Assembly (NCBI GenBank): GCA_937958145.1
Contig: CALGOE010000075.1
Span: forward strand, 1 to 23,264
Reading direction: 5' to 3'
Length of the DNA: 23,264 nucleotides
Source of the DNA: an uncultured Desulfobacca sp.
Lineage (GTDB): Bacteria; Desulfobacterota; Desulfobaccia; Desulfobaccales; Desulfobaccaceae
Part shown: piece by piece, positions 1 to 7,769 of the stretch
How the letters are laid out: each line of letters begins with the position of its first letter
How positions within the stretch are numbered: position 1 is the first letter of the stretch
Program-made: the position numbers and the translations under genes
Notes under the pieces: generated by a model
What the model was told of the DNA's origin: nothing
The model's database searches: none
The model's input: the letters and a program-made list of their open reading frames with translations, nothing else

Positions 1-1
1 T

Positions 2-478
2 CAGGTGGTCCGGGGGGCGTTGGGAATCCTGAAAGAGACCTTTACCGAGAAAAAGATCCGGCTGAAAGTAAATCTGGCCTCAGACCTGCCCCCTTTGATC
101 ATGGATGTGGGTAATCTGAAACGGGCCCTCTTGCAGGTCATGGCCAATGCCTTGGAGGCCATGTCCCCGGGTGGGACTTTGGAGGTCACTACGTCCCATG
201 AAAATGACCACGTGGTCATTCGGATTATCGATGATGGCAAGGGCATCCCCGCGGTCATTTTGCCTCACATCTTTGATACCTTTTTCTCCACCAAGCCGGC
301 CGGGCCGGGACTGGGATTGCCCATTGTGCATCGCATCGTTACCCAACATCGGGGGCAGATAACCATTGATAGCCAGGAACAGGTCGGGACCACGGTCACC
401 ATCAGGCTCCCGGCCAGTCGTTCCGGTTCAGGAGAAGCTCTTTCCAAACCCCCACACCCTGGTCTTTGCCCCCTGTAG
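2..478 (+). CDS. Sensor histidine kinase, C-terminal part (5' end outside window)
   Basis: The reading frame is open from the first bases of the window, so the N-terminus, sensor and phospho-acceptor His domain lie outside. About 158 residues remain and form a HATPase_c kinase domain. The N-box is seen as QVMANALEAMSPGG, the G1 box as IIDDGKGIP, the F box as IFDTFFSTKP and the G2 box as GPGLGLPIVHRI. It would bind ATP and phosphorylate a His in its missing half. A Ser/Pro-rich tail of about 20 residues follows the kinase fold and ends at a TAG. The next kinase gene starts about 44 bp downstream on the same strand, so the two are probably co-transcribed. The cognate regulator and the signal cannot be told from this fragment. 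Kinase assignment is firm; specificity is unknown. Confidence 0.9.
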   Translation, partial: QVVRGALGILKETFTEKKIRLKVNLASDLPPLIMDVGNLKRALLQVMANALEAMSPGGTLEVTTSHENDHVVIRIIDDGKGIPAVILPHIFDTFFSTKPAGPGLGLPIVHRIVTQHRGQITIDSQEQVGTTVTIRLPASRSGSGEALSKPPHPGLCPL

Positions 479-522
479 GCGGAGAGGAGGTCAAGGATGT
501 CGGCGAAGACGTTGAGAGCGGC

Positions 523-2466
523 ATGAACCCTGTTATTATCCTGATCATTTCCCTGGCCTGCCAGTTGTTTGCAGCCGTGAAGGCTTTGCATCTGATACGC
601 CAGACCGGGCGCATCTGGGCCTGGTTTCTCATCGCCCTGGCGCTGGTGTTGATGATCGTCCGGCGCGGGCTCACCCTCTATGACGTGCTTTATTTCGGGA
701 CCAGCCCTTTGGAGACGTCCACCGAGCTGGTGGGTCTGGCCGTGTCCCTCCTCCTGGCCGTGGGGATTGCTGGTATTGATCCCATTTTTCGGGCCATTCA
801 GGCGGCCCAGGAATCCCTGCGTCTGAACGAGGCCCGATTGAACGCAGTCTGGGTACTGAGTCAGATGACCTCGGCCTCGGCGCAAGAGATTACCCAGTTT
901 ACGCTGAAGGCTGGGGTGGAACTGACCAGGAGTGAGGTGGGTTTTGTGGGGCTTATCGATGCGGCCGAGGTCAATCTGCAGATATTGTCCTGGTCGGACA
1001 AAGTAATGGCCGAGTGCGCCGTCCACGAGCGGCCGCTGCTCTATCCTTTAGCCTCGGCCGGCTTATGGGGCGAGGCCGTGCGACGCCGTCAGGCCCTCAT
1101 CGTCAACAATTACGCCACTACCAAGGAAGTAAAAAAAGGGCTTCCCGCCGGTCATATCAGCCTGCAGCGCTTGCTGGTAGTGCCCGTGGTGGATGAGCAG
1201 CGGGTGGTCGCCCTGGCCGCCGTGGCCAACAAGATTGAACCCTATGATGAGCGGGACCAGCGGCAGTTGACCCTCCTCCTGCAAGGTATGTGGCAGCATC
1301 TGCGCCAGCAGCGTTCCCAACAGGCCATGGCGCACGAAATCGAACGGATGCATCAGTTTCAGGCCAAACTTATCCAGACCTCCATTGATGGCATTATTGC
1401 CAGCGACCGGCAGGGCAATGTGCTGATCTTCAACGCCGGCGCCGAAAAAATAATGGGCTACCGTCAGGAAGAAGTGGTCGGCAAAATGAAGGTCCAGGAG
1501 CTTTATCCCCCCAATCAGGCCAACAAAATTCTCAAGATGCTGTTCTCCCTGGCGTCCGGTGGACGTGGCCGACTGGTCAACTACGAGACCGTTGTGCTCG
1601 GCAAGGATGGCAGCCTCATCCCGGTGGAGTTATCGGCCACCTTTATTCTCGAAGATCATACCATTCTGGCCGTGGTGGGCTTTTTCCGGGATCTGCGGGA
1701 GCGCCGGATCCTCCAGGAGAGGGCGATCCAGAACGAACGTTTGGCCGTCCTGGGTCGGATGGCGGCCCACATCAGCCACGAAATCAAAAACCCCCTGATG
1801 GTTATCGGGGGCTTTGCCCGCCAGGTCCGGGACAGCCTCAGCGACTCTCAGAATAAAAATATTGATAAACTGAATATTATCATTGATGAAATCAAACGCT
1901 TGGAGAATTTTCTAATGGAGGTGGGCCGATTCACCAAATTCTCTGCCCCCCAACTCAAAATGGGCGACCTCAACGCCCTCTTGCAGGACACCTGCCGCTT
2001 TCTGGAGCCAATCTTGGCCGAACAAAACATCGAGCTTACCCTGACCCTCGATCCCCGGCTGCCGCCCTTGCCTTTCGATTCAGATCATATCCGTCAGGTG
2101 TTTCTGAATCTGCTGAAAAACGGCATCGAAGCCATGGGCCGCGGCGGCCGTCTGACCGTCACCACGGGGGTCCGGAATAAGGCCGTGCAGGTGGTTATCA
2201 CCGATACCGGGCCGGGCATCGCGCCGGGGGTGATGAGCAAGATTTTTCAACCTTTCTTTTCCACCAAACCGCAGGGCTCCGGCTTGGGGTTGGCCATCTG
2301 CCAGCAGATTATGGCGGCCCATGCCGGTGAGATCCGCCTGCAGAGCACGCCCGGTCAGGGGACAAAAGTCATCCTGGTATTCCGGCTACAGGGACCGGCC
2401 ATTGGCCTGGACGAGACGGCCGCAACAGAAGACGGCGACACCAATGAGAACTTGGCAAAGCGGTAA
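523..2466 (+). CDS. Membrane-bound GAF-PAS sensor histidine kinase
   Basis: This 647-residue hybrid sensor starts with two or three hydrophobic helices (about residues 4-22, 33-48 and 68-84), so it is anchored in the inner membrane. A GAF-like domain follows (about 110-262), then a PAS domain (about 278-395). The HisKA domain has the phospho-acceptor H419 in HISHEIKNP. The HATPase domain has its N-box around 529-538, DTGPGI at 561-566 and GSGLGLAI at 586-592. I chose ATG 523 because a GAGAG stretch lies 4 nt upstream and the hydrophobic N-terminus starts there; an in-frame TTG at 466 would overlap the preceding kinase gene. It sits between two other kinase genes on the same strand with no receiver-domain gene beside it. 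The signal is unknown; GAF plus PAS would fit a redox, ligand or energy cue, but that is inference. Confidence 0.9.
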   Translation: MNPVIILIISLACQLFAAVKALHLIRQTGRIWAWFLIALALVLMIVRRGLTLYDVLYFGTSPLETSTELVGLAVSLLLAVGIAGIDPIFRAIQAAQESLRLNEARLNAVWVLSQMTSASAQEITQFTLKAGVELTRSEVGFVGLIDAAEVNLQILSWSDKVMAECAVHERPLLYPLASAGLWGEAVRRRQALIVNNYATTKEVKKGLPAGHISLQRLLVVPVVDEQRVVALAAVANKIEPYDERDQRQLTLLLQGMWQHLRQQRSQQAMAHEIERMHQFQAKLIQTSIDGIIASDRQGNVLIFNAGAEKIMGYRQEEVVGKMKVQELYPPNQANKILKMLFSLASGGRGRLVNYETVVLGKDGSLIPVELSATFILEDHTILAVVGFFRDLRERRILQERAIQNERLAVLGRMAAHISHEIKNPLMVIGGFARQVRDSLSDSQNKNIDKLNIIIDEIKRLENFLMEVGRFTKFSAPQLKMGDLNALLQDTCRFLEPILAEQNIELTLTLDPRLPPLPFDSDHIRQVFLNLLKNGIEAMGRGGRLTVTTGVRNKAVQVVITDTGPGIAPGVMSKIFQPFFSTKPQGSGLGLAICQQIMAAHAGEIRLQSTPGQGTKVILVFRLQGPAIGLDETAATEDGDTNENLAKR

Positions 2467-2498
2467 AGAAACCAACTCGTACCCCTGGGGAAAGTCCT

Positions 2499-2546
2499 TA
2501 ATTTCCCCGCCCCGCTTGCGGGAAGAGGGTGAAGGTAGAGGGTATT
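2499..2546 (+). repeat. GC-rich imperfect palindrome with purine-rich tail between two kinase genes
   Basis: The 108-bp gap between two kinase genes holds the partly palindromic run TTCCCCGCCCCGCTTGCGGG followed by AAGAGGGTGAAGGTAGAGGG. It resembles by eye the small dispersed extragenic repeats found in many proteobacteria (a CCCGC/GCGGG hairpin followed by an AGGGTGAGGG-like tail). Only one copy was seen in this window, so repeat status is a guess. It may simply be an intercistronic hairpin. Confidence 0.25.
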
Positions 2547-2574
2547 AAGCACAAACTGGAGATCAGCACCAACC

Positions 2575-5031
2575 ATGTCAGAGAGTCATGCCTTGGCAGC
2601 CAAAGATGGACCACCGGTCGGTCAGAACGCGTCCGACGTTTCCGGCCCGCCCTCCCTGCGGGAGCTGTTGTTATTCAACGACATCGCCACGTTGAGCAGC
2701 CGCAACCTGGAAATGTCCGAGGTCTTGGAGCTCCTGCTGCGGCAGATCATGCGATTTTTACGGGTAGCAGCGGGGATGTTGCTCCTCTGGGACGCCAAAA
2801 GCGGCCGTTTGGTCTATGCCGCGGCACAGGGGTTCCCCACAGATTATCTGGCGAGAATTGATGCCACCCACCTGGCCGAGGTGGCCGGTCCCTACCTCAT
2901 GAACGCCAATACGCCCCTGATCATCGAGGACGCCGCCACCGATCACCGCTTAGCCACTTCCACCTTTTCTGAACTTATTCGGGATACCTCCCCGTTCCGT
3001 GCCCTGGTCAGCATCCCTTTGCGCCATCGCCGGCAATTGATCGGCTTTTTAAATCTGGCCCACACTTCGCCGGCGCCTTTCCCCCGGTCGCGTCAGAGTT
3101 TCTTTGCCATCCTGGGAAACCAGGTAGGGATGGCCATTCAGAACGCCCGCCTCAATCAGGAGCTGCGCCTGTCCGAGCGGCGCTATCGTCGCATCTTTGA
3201 AGGCTCCAATGATATGATCATGGTGGTGGCGCCCGATGGCCGTCTGCAGGATATTAATCCCGCCGGGGTGTCCATGTTGGGTTTTGACAACAAGACCCAG
3301 GCCCTGGCCTCCGTGCGCCTCCAGGACTGCTTTTATTCCCAGCGAGATTGGCAGCGCTGCCGCCAACATCTGGAAGTTCAAGGCAATATCCAGGACTGGG
3401 AGGTAACCTTCCAAAAACGGGATCGCGGCACGGTCCAGGTCCTCCTCAGCGTCATTGGCCGGCGCCGCCGGTCCGGGCAACTGGTGGGCCTGGACGTCAT
3501 CGCCAAAAACATCACGGAGAGAACCCGCATCGAAAAGGCGATCCTGCAGGAGAAAAAGACCACCGAAGGGATCCTGGAGGGCCTGCCGGTTCCGGTCTTT
3601 GTTATCGACCGGCAGCACCGCATTACCCATTGGAACCGGGCCTGCGAAGAATTAACCGGCTACCCCCGGAAACAGATGCTAGGCAGCACCCGGACCTGGC
3701 TCCCCTTTTTTACTGAGGAACGCCCGACCCTGGCCGATCTGGTGGCGGATCAGAATATCAAGGCCCTGGAATATTTCTATCAGGGACAAAAATTGCGTCC
3801 TTCCCCCCATCTGCCCGGCGCCTTTGAGGCCACCCTCCGCCTGCCCAAAGCCAGAGGCGAGGCCCAACACCTCTTTGTGGTGGCGTCGCCGATCTTCGGT
3901 GACCAAGGGCAGATCATCGGCGCGGTCCAAGCCATGGTGGATATTACCGAGCGGGAGCGCTTGGCCCGTAACCTGCGGGAATCAGAGGAAAAATATCGCC
4001 AACTGGTGGAAACCTCCCTGGACGGCATCGCCCTGCACACCCGAGACCGGATTCTCTTCGCCAATACCGCCTTTCTCAACATGTTCGGCTACACGCACCC
4101 CCAGGAATTGGCCGGGGTGCCCCTTTTGAACCTCATCAGCCCGGTTTACCATGGGCCGCTGTTGCGCCACCTGCGGGAAATTTCCCGCCGTTTTCAGCGG
4201 CCCCGCATCTTTGAAATCAAGGGTCTGAAAAAAGACGGCACAGATTTTGACATCGAAGTGGGATCGCTGCCCACCCGCTATGAAGGCGGTCTGGTCTTCC
4301 AAACCCACGTCCGGGACATAACCGAGAAGAAACGCCTGGAGGAACAGTTGGCCCGCTCCGAAAAACTGGCCGCGGTGGGCCAACTGGCGGCCGGCGTGGC
4401 CCACGAAATCAATAATCCCTTGGGCGGCATTCTGGTTTACAGCTATCTCCTGCTCGAAGATATGGCTCCCGATCAACCGGAGCGGGCCCAAGTGGAAAAA
4501 ATCCTCCGGGAGGCCACCCGTTGTAAGGAGATTATCCGGGGGCTCCTGGATTTCTCCCGGCAGAATCCCTCCAGTCTGCAACCCGTGGACATCAACGCCG
4601 TCCTGCGCGATCTGTTGTCTCTCATTGAAAACCACTTGAATTTTCAAAATGTTGATTTTCAGACGCACCTGTCCCCCCATTTGCCTCTCGTTCTAGGGGA
4701 TAAGAATAAGCTGGAGCAGGTCTTCCTGAATCTCTTCATGAATGCTGGGGAGGCCATGGCCGGACACGGCACTTTGACCGTGGCCAGCCGCCGCAACCCC
4801 ATGGGAGCGGTGGAAATCCGCATCAGCGACACCGGTCCGGGGATACATCCGGATCACCTGCCCCGGCTTTTTGATCCTTTTTTCACCACCAAAGAGGTGG
4901 GCCGGGGCGTCGGTCTGGGGCTGTCCAACAGTTACGGCATCATTAAACAACACCGGGGGCGCATCTATATAGATACCACGGCCACCATCGGGGCCACCTT
5001 TGTCATCGAGCTGCCCGTGGCCAAATCCTGA
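2575..5031 (+). CDS. Soluble GAF-PAS-PAS-PAS sensor histidine kinase
   Basis: The 818-residue protein has no transmembrane segment, so it should be cytoplasmic. From the N-terminus: a GAF domain (about 30-195), PAS 1 (about 200-318), PAS 2 (about 328-465), PAS 3 (about 468-588), a HisKA domain with phospho-acceptor H610 in GVAHEINNPLGG, and a HATPase domain (about 705-815). The ATPase has an N-box around 717-730, DTGPGI at 752-757, the F box LFDPFFTTKE and GVGLGLSNSYGI. This architecture is typical of sensors of small molecules or internal redox state; the ligands cannot be read from the sequence. The start ATG has only a weak upstream purine stretch, so it could be slightly wrong. It is the third kinase in a row, 108 bp after the previous gene, and a candidate terminator lies about 25 bp after its stop. 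Confidence 0.92.
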   Translation: MSESHALAAKDGPPVGQNASDVSGPPSLRELLLFNDIATLSSRNLEMSEVLELLLRQIMRFLRVAAGMLLLWDAKSGRLVYAAAQGFPTDYLARIDATHLAEVAGPYLMNANTPLIIEDAATDHRLATSTFSELIRDTSPFRALVSIPLRHRRQLIGFLNLAHTSPAPFPRSRQSFFAILGNQVGMAIQNARLNQELRLSERRYRRIFEGSNDMIMVVAPDGRLQDINPAGVSMLGFDNKTQALASVRLQDCFYSQRDWQRCRQHLEVQGNIQDWEVTFQKRDRGTVQVLLSVIGRRRRSGQLVGLDVIAKNITERTRIEKAILQEKKTTEGILEGLPVPVFVIDRQHRITHWNRACEELTGYPRKQMLGSTRTWLPFFTEERPTLADLVADQNIKALEYFYQGQKLRPSPHLPGAFEATLRLPKARGEAQHLFVVASPIFGDQGQIIGAVQAMVDITERERLARNLRESEEKYRQLVETSLDGIALHTRDRILFANTAFLNMFGYTHPQELAGVPLLNLISPVYHGPLLRHLREISRRFQRPRIFEIKGLKKDGTDFDIEVGSLPTRYEGGLVFQTHVRDITEKKRLEEQLARSEKLAAVGQLAAGVAHEINNPLGGILVYSYLLLEDMAPDQPERAQVEKILREATRCKEIIRGLLDFSRQNPSSLQPVDINAVLRDLLSLIENHLNFQNVDFQTHLSPHLPLVLGDKNKLEQVFLNLFMNAGEAMAGHGTLTVASRRNPMGAVEIRISDTGPGIHPDHLPRLFDPFFTTKEVGRGVGLGLSNSYGIIKQHRGRIYIDTTATIGATFVIELPVAKS

Positions 5032-5056
5032 GGCCTCACCGCTCCCGCAGCCCTGC

Positions 5057-5085
5057 CGGGCCGGGGCCCGCATATCATTTTTTTT
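5057..5085 (+). terminator. Candidate rho-independent terminator after the kinase genes
   Basis: A short GC hairpin (CGGGC, loop CGGG, GCCCG) at 5057-5070 is followed, after a 7-nt gap, by eight T residues at 5078-5085. The gap between hairpin and T-run is longer than usual, so efficiency is uncertain. The position, just after the last kinase stop and before the ATP synthase promoter region, fits. Confidence 0.45.
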
Positions 5086-5164
5086 CATGATCTTCACACC
5101 TTCCCCGCGCAGGCACCGGGAATGCAGTCCCTTCTTTCCTCCAGGAAATTTCCTGAAAAAAAGA

Positions 5165-5193
5165 TTGACTTCAGGGGAGTGGTGTGATATTCC
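5165..5193 (+). promoter_or_regulatory. Candidate sigma-70 promoter of the atpZIBE operon
   Basis: TTGACT at 5165-5170 matches the -35 consensus in 5 of 6 bases. The -10 is poor: TATTCC at 17-nt spacing, or GATATT at 15-nt spacing. The predicted transcription start would fall at or just beside the Rex-like site at 5197-5214, the usual geometry of a repressor operator. This is low confidence because of the weak -10. Confidence 0.3.
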
Positions 5194-5196
5194 CTT

Positions 5197-5214
5197 TTGT
5201 GAGTTTTTGCACGA
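5197..5214 (+). promoter_or_regulatory. Candidate Rex operator upstream of the ATP synthase genes
   Basis: The 18-mer TTGTGAGTTTTTGCACGA matches the Rex consensus TTGTGAAnnnnTTCACAA at 11 of 14 defined positions. It lies 30 bp before the TTG start of atpZ and directly downstream of the candidate -10. Rex itself is encoded just downstream of this operon and carries a similar site. Rex normally binds when NADH is low and releases when NADH rises, so this would tie ATP synthase expression to redox state. Only eye-matching supports it. Confidence 0.6.
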
Positions 5215-5244
5215 ATGGGATGACGCCTGGCCGAGGGTGGCTGT

Positions 5245-5469
5245 TTGAAGGAAGATACCAAAAAATTTCTCAAGGAACTCTTCTCCGGTGGGTATAAAGC
5301 CAGCGCCATCGGCTTTGCCCTGGTCTTCGCCATCGCCATTGGCGGCGGCATCGGCTATTGGCTCTCCCAGCATTTCAATAATATGCTCTTTTTTTATCTG
5401 GGTCTGATCATCGGTATTATCGCCGGCTTCCGCAACCTGTATGTTATGGGCAAACGCACCAAGATGTAA
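5245..5469 (+). CDS. atpZ: AtpZ/AtpI-family small membrane protein of the ATP synthase operon
   Basis: This 74-residue protein has a charged N-terminus, then two hydrophobic helices (about residues 20-40 and 48-65) separated by a short polar turn, and ends in a basic tail (GKRTKM). That is the layout of the AtpZ/AtpI family proteins that open many deltaproteobacterial ATP synthase operons. Family members are thought to help assemble the c-ring or supply Mg2+ or other ions; the exact job is unsettled. The start is TTG: an in-frame stop lies at 5221 and no ATG or GTG lies between, and GAGGGTGG sits 4-5 nt upstream as a good ribosome site. Its stop overlaps the ATG of the next gene (TAATG), which indicates translational coupling. 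Confidence 0.82.
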   Translation: MKEDTKKFLKELFSGGYKASAIGFALVFAIAIGGGIGYWLSQHFNNMLFFYLGLIIGIIAGFRNLYVMGKRTKM

Positions 5470-5900
5470 TGATGACGACGGAATTCCTCACCCCCCGCAC
5501 TATGAAGATCACCAGCTGGCTGGTTCTGGCCGTCCTCACGGTCGCCGGCTGGCTAACCTTTGGCCGCGAGGTAGCCGGGGGCATCTTGGTGGGGGGGCTT
5601 TTGGCGGTGGTGAATTTTCACCTGATGGCCCACATCCTCATTTCCGTCTTAAATCGGCCCGTGCGTTCCCGGGAGGAGTGGCAGACCGCTGGCCGCCAGG
5701 CCGTTTCCTTTATGACCCTGCGGTATGTTCTGCGTTTCTTGGCTCTCGTGGTCATCATCTTTCTCCTGATTCGCAGCGGCTGGGTCCACATCTTCGGTTT
5801 AATTTTGGGTCTGTCCACCATTGTTATCACGTTGCTCATATTGGGGATCTTAGAATCGCGCAAGATTTTTTTTTCTAAAGTTTCGGAAGAATTCTTATAA
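5469..5900 (+). CDS. atpI: ATP synthase protein I (AtpI-like)
   Basis: The 143-residue protein has four hydrophobic helices (about 15-33, 36-55, 77-98 and 103-128), matching the ATP synthase I-chain family (PF03899 type). These inner-membrane proteins act as non-essential assembly helpers for the c-ring, especially in Na+ enzymes, and may form ion-conducting oligomers. The ATG overlaps the TAA of the preceding gene. The stop is directly followed by the AGGAGG that serves atpB, 17 bp before its start. The order small AtpZ-type protein, AtpI, AtpB, AtpE without F1 genes is the split arrangement known from Geobacter- and Desulfo-type bacteria. The helices are clear; family assignment rests on context as well as sequence, since this protein is poorly conserved. 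Confidence 0.8.
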   Translation: MMTTEFLTPRTMKITSWLVLAVLTVAGWLTFGREVAGGILVGGLLAVVNFHLMAHILISVLNRPVRSREEWQTAGRQAVSFMTLRYVLRFLALVVIIFLLIRSGWVHIFGLILGLSTIVITLLILGILESRKIFFSKVSEEFL

Positions 5901-5917
5901 GGAGGCGCTAGCAGTTC

Positions 5918-6595
5918 ATGGAACATCCAATTCTTTTCCTCGATGTCCTCACCGGCATGCTGGGACTGCACATTCCCCCGCACGTAACCTATGCCTGGCT
6001 GATTATGGCCCTGTTGGTGGGCTTGGGTTATCTGGCCGCTAAACCCCGGGCCTTGGTGCCGGCCGGTGGGCAGAGTTTCTTTGAATTGTTGATCGGCGGC
6101 CTGGAAGACTTCATGGTCGACATCACCGGTGAGGAAGGTCGGGCCTTTTTTCCGTATATCGGCACTCTTTTCCTCTATATCTGGGTCTGCAACCTCATCG
6201 GCCTCATCCCCGGCTTCTTTTCGCCGACGGCCAATATCAATACCACTCTGTCCATGGCTCTGTGCACGTTTATCTATACCCATTACCTGGGCATCAAGTT
6301 TCATGGGGCCAAATACATCAAACATTTCTTGGGACCCGTCCCTGCTCTGGCGCCGTTGTTCCTGCCCATTGAGATCGTCGGTCACCTGGCCCGGGTCATG
6401 TCCCTGACTTTACGTCTTTTTGGCAATATTATGGGTGAAGATCTCGTTTTGGCCATCCTGCTCATGCTGGCCGGTGCCTTCCTGGCGCCCCTGCCCATGA
6501 TGTTCCTGGCCATCTTTACCTGCACCGTGCAGGCCTTTATCTTCTCCCTGCTGTCCATTATGTATTTCACCGGTTCCATGGAAGAAGCCCACTAA
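5918..6595 (+). CDS. atpB: ATP synthase F0 subunit a
   Basis: Subunit a is the membrane stator that supplies the two half-channels for ion movement against the rotating c-ring. The protein is 225 residues, at the short end for the family, with five or six membrane helices. The diagnostic segment SLTLRLFGNIMGEDL contains the essential stator arginine (R166, equal to E. coli R210) and the conserved acid E174 (equal to E. coli E219). CNLIGLIPGF around 91-100 is another family hallmark. AGGAGG lies 12 nt before the ATG, a long spacing, but no nearer start is available. It is preceded by atpI and followed 53 bp later by atpE. The other F0/F1 genes (atpFHAGDC) are not in the window and should be elsewhere in the genome. 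Confidence 0.97.
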   Translation: MEHPILFLDVLTGMLGLHIPPHVTYAWLIMALLVGLGYLAAKPRALVPAGGQSFFELLIGGLEDFMVDITGEEGRAFFPYIGTLFLYIWVCNLIGLIPGFFSPTANINTTLSMALCTFIYTHYLGIKFHGAKYIKHFLGPVPALAPLFLPIEIVGHLARVMSLTLRLFGNIMGEDLVLAILLMLAGAFLAPLPMMFLAIFTCTVQAFIFSLLSIMYFTGSMEEAH

Positions 6596-6648
6596 ACGTT
6601 GGAAGAAGGCCACTTCACTATATACTTTTTATGAGGAGGTTTGTTGGA

Positions 6649-7020
6649 ATGAAGAAACTGATGATTGCCGGAATGACCCTGCTGTTCACCCTGGGATTGG
6701 CAACCCTGGCGCTGGCTGCTGAAGCTGCTGGCGGCGCCCCTGGTCTGGGCGGCTTCTTTGCTGCTTCTGTTACCGCCGCCGGTTTTGGCATCGGCATCGC
6801 CGCCTTCGGTACCGGCATCGGCCAGGGCTTGGCCGTCCGCAGCGCCGTGGAAGGTATTGCCCGCAATCCCGAAGCTTCCGGTAAAATCACCGTGACCATG
6901 CTGATCGGTCTGGCGTTGATCGAATCTCTGTGTATTTACGCTTTGGTCGTCGCCCTGATCATCCTCTATGCTTACCCCATGGCCAAACCCATTGCCGGCG
7001 CCCTCGGTCTCAAAATGTAA
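6649..7020 (+). CDS. atpE: ATP synthase F0 subunit c with signal-like N-terminal extension
   Basis: Subunit c forms the ion-translocating rotor ring. The true start is ATG 6649, preceded at 6634-6639 by a perfect AGGAGG; the in-frame ATG at 6631 lies upstream of that ribosome site and would make it coding. The 123-residue protein begins with a signal-peptide-like segment (MKKLMIAG, a hydrophobic core, then ALAAEA near residue 23) ahead of the usual hairpin. Helix 1 carries GxGxGQG (Q59), the loop is ARNPEA, and helix 2 carries the ion-binding E92 in LIESLCIY. Aligned by eye to the Ilyobacter Na+-type c subunit, Q59, E92, S93 and Y97 match the Na+ ligand set Q32, E65, S66 and Y70, while V63 and T67 are replaced by Leu. 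Coupling ion (Na+ or H+) is therefore an open question. A strong terminator follows. Confidence 0.97.
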   Translation: MKKLMIAGMTLLFTLGLATLALAAEAAGGAPGLGGFFAASVTAAGFGIGIAAFGTGIGQGLAVRSAVEGIARNPEASGKITVTMLIGLALIESLCIYALVVALIILYAYPMAKPIAGALGLKM

Positions 7021-7042
7021 CCGATTGCCAGCTTGATGGTGC

Positions 7043-7068
7043 GAGGGGCCGTAAGGCCCCTCTTTTTT
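7043..7068 (+). terminator. Rho-independent terminator of the ATP synthase operon
   Basis: A perfect 8-bp stem, GAGGGGCC, with GTAA loop and GGCCCCTC, is directly followed by six T residues. It lies 23 bp after the atpE stop and ends the atpZIBE transcript before the rex operator. Confidence 0.93.
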
Positions 7069-7079
7069 AAAAAAATTAC

Positions 7080-7097
7080 TTGTGCAAACAATCACAT
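7080..7097 (+). promoter_or_regulatory. Candidate Rex operator in front of rex (autoregulation)
   Basis: The 18-mer TTGTGCAAACAATCACAT matches TTGTGAAnnnnTTCACAA at 11 of 14 defined positions. It lies 36 bp before the rex start, directly after the atp terminator. Rex genes are commonly autoregulated through such a site. Together with the similar site before atpZ, it makes two operators within 2 kb of the rex gene. Confidence 0.65.
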
Positions 7098-7133
7098 AGC
7101 TGGACCCCAAATTCTTGATTTTCTGAAAAAACC

Positions 7134-7769
7134 ATGAAATTCTCCAAGATCCCTTCGGCTACGATCACCCGTTTGTCTCTATATTCCCGTGCCTTGGAAG
7201 AATTGCTGCTGGAACATGTCAATATTATTGCCTCCGACAAGCTGGCCCAGAAGTGCGGCGTCAATCCGGCCCAAGTGCGCAAAGACCTGGCTTATTTTGG
7301 AGAATTCGGCGTGCGGGGGGTGGGCTATTTTGTCAAAGAATTACTCTTTGAAATCAAGAAGATCCTCGGCCTGAACCGCCGTTGGCGGATGGCCCTGGTG
7401 GGCATCGGCAACCTGGGACTGGCCCTGGTGGCCCATGAGAATTTCGTCAAGCAGGGCTATGAATTCGTGGCAGTTTTTGATGTGGACCCCAAAAAAGTAG
7501 GACGGCGTCTCCCCAGCGGCCAAATCATTCATCATATCGATGAATTACCTACCGTCGTCAAGGAAAAAAATATCGACATCGGCGTCATCGCCACGCCGGC
7601 CTCCCAGGCGCAGGCCACCGCCCGCCTGCTGGTCGAGGCCGGTATCAAAGCCATCCTGAATTTTGCCCCTCTGCAGATCCAGATGCCCGAAGGCTATATT
7701 GTGGAAAATGTCGATTTTACCGTGAAGCTGGACAATCTGGCTTACCACCTCACCATGGAAGCGGTCTAA
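7134..7769 (+). CDS. rex: Redox-sensing transcriptional repressor Rex
   Basis: Rex is a cytoplasmic dimeric repressor that reads the NADH/NAD+ ratio and controls anaerobic energy genes. The 211-residue protein has the normal family length. Residues 1-80 form the winged helix with the hallmark CGVNPAQVRKDLAYFGEFG and GVGY. A Rossmann domain follows, with the dinucleotide loop GIGNLG at 90-95 and an acidic strand end (FDVDPKKVG) that favours NAD(H) over NADP(H). The C-terminal helix (LDNLAYHLTMEAV) is the domain-swapped segment of the dimer. No good Shine-Dalgarno is visible before ATG 7134, but the N-terminus KIPSATITRLSLYSRALE fits the family start. Its TAA overlaps the stop codon of convergent uvrA by 3 bp. 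In sulfate reducers Rex regulons are known to include ATP synthase genes, which fits the context here. Confidence 0.97.
   Translation: MKFSKIPSATITRLSLYSRALEELLLEHVNIIASDKLAQKCGVNPAQVRKDLAYFGEFGVRGVGYFVKELLFEIKKILGLNRRWRMALVGIGNLGLALVAHENFVKQGYEFVAVFDVDPKKVGRRLPSGQIIHHIDELPTVVKEKNIDIGVIATPASQAQATARLLVEAGIKAILNFAPLQIQMPEGYIVENVDFTVKLDNLAYHLTMEAV

Noticed and set aside
497..526. ATG at 497 with a good GGAGAGGAGG site as start of the second kinase
   Set aside because: It is in another frame and meets a stop after nine codons; it could at most be a tiny leader peptide.
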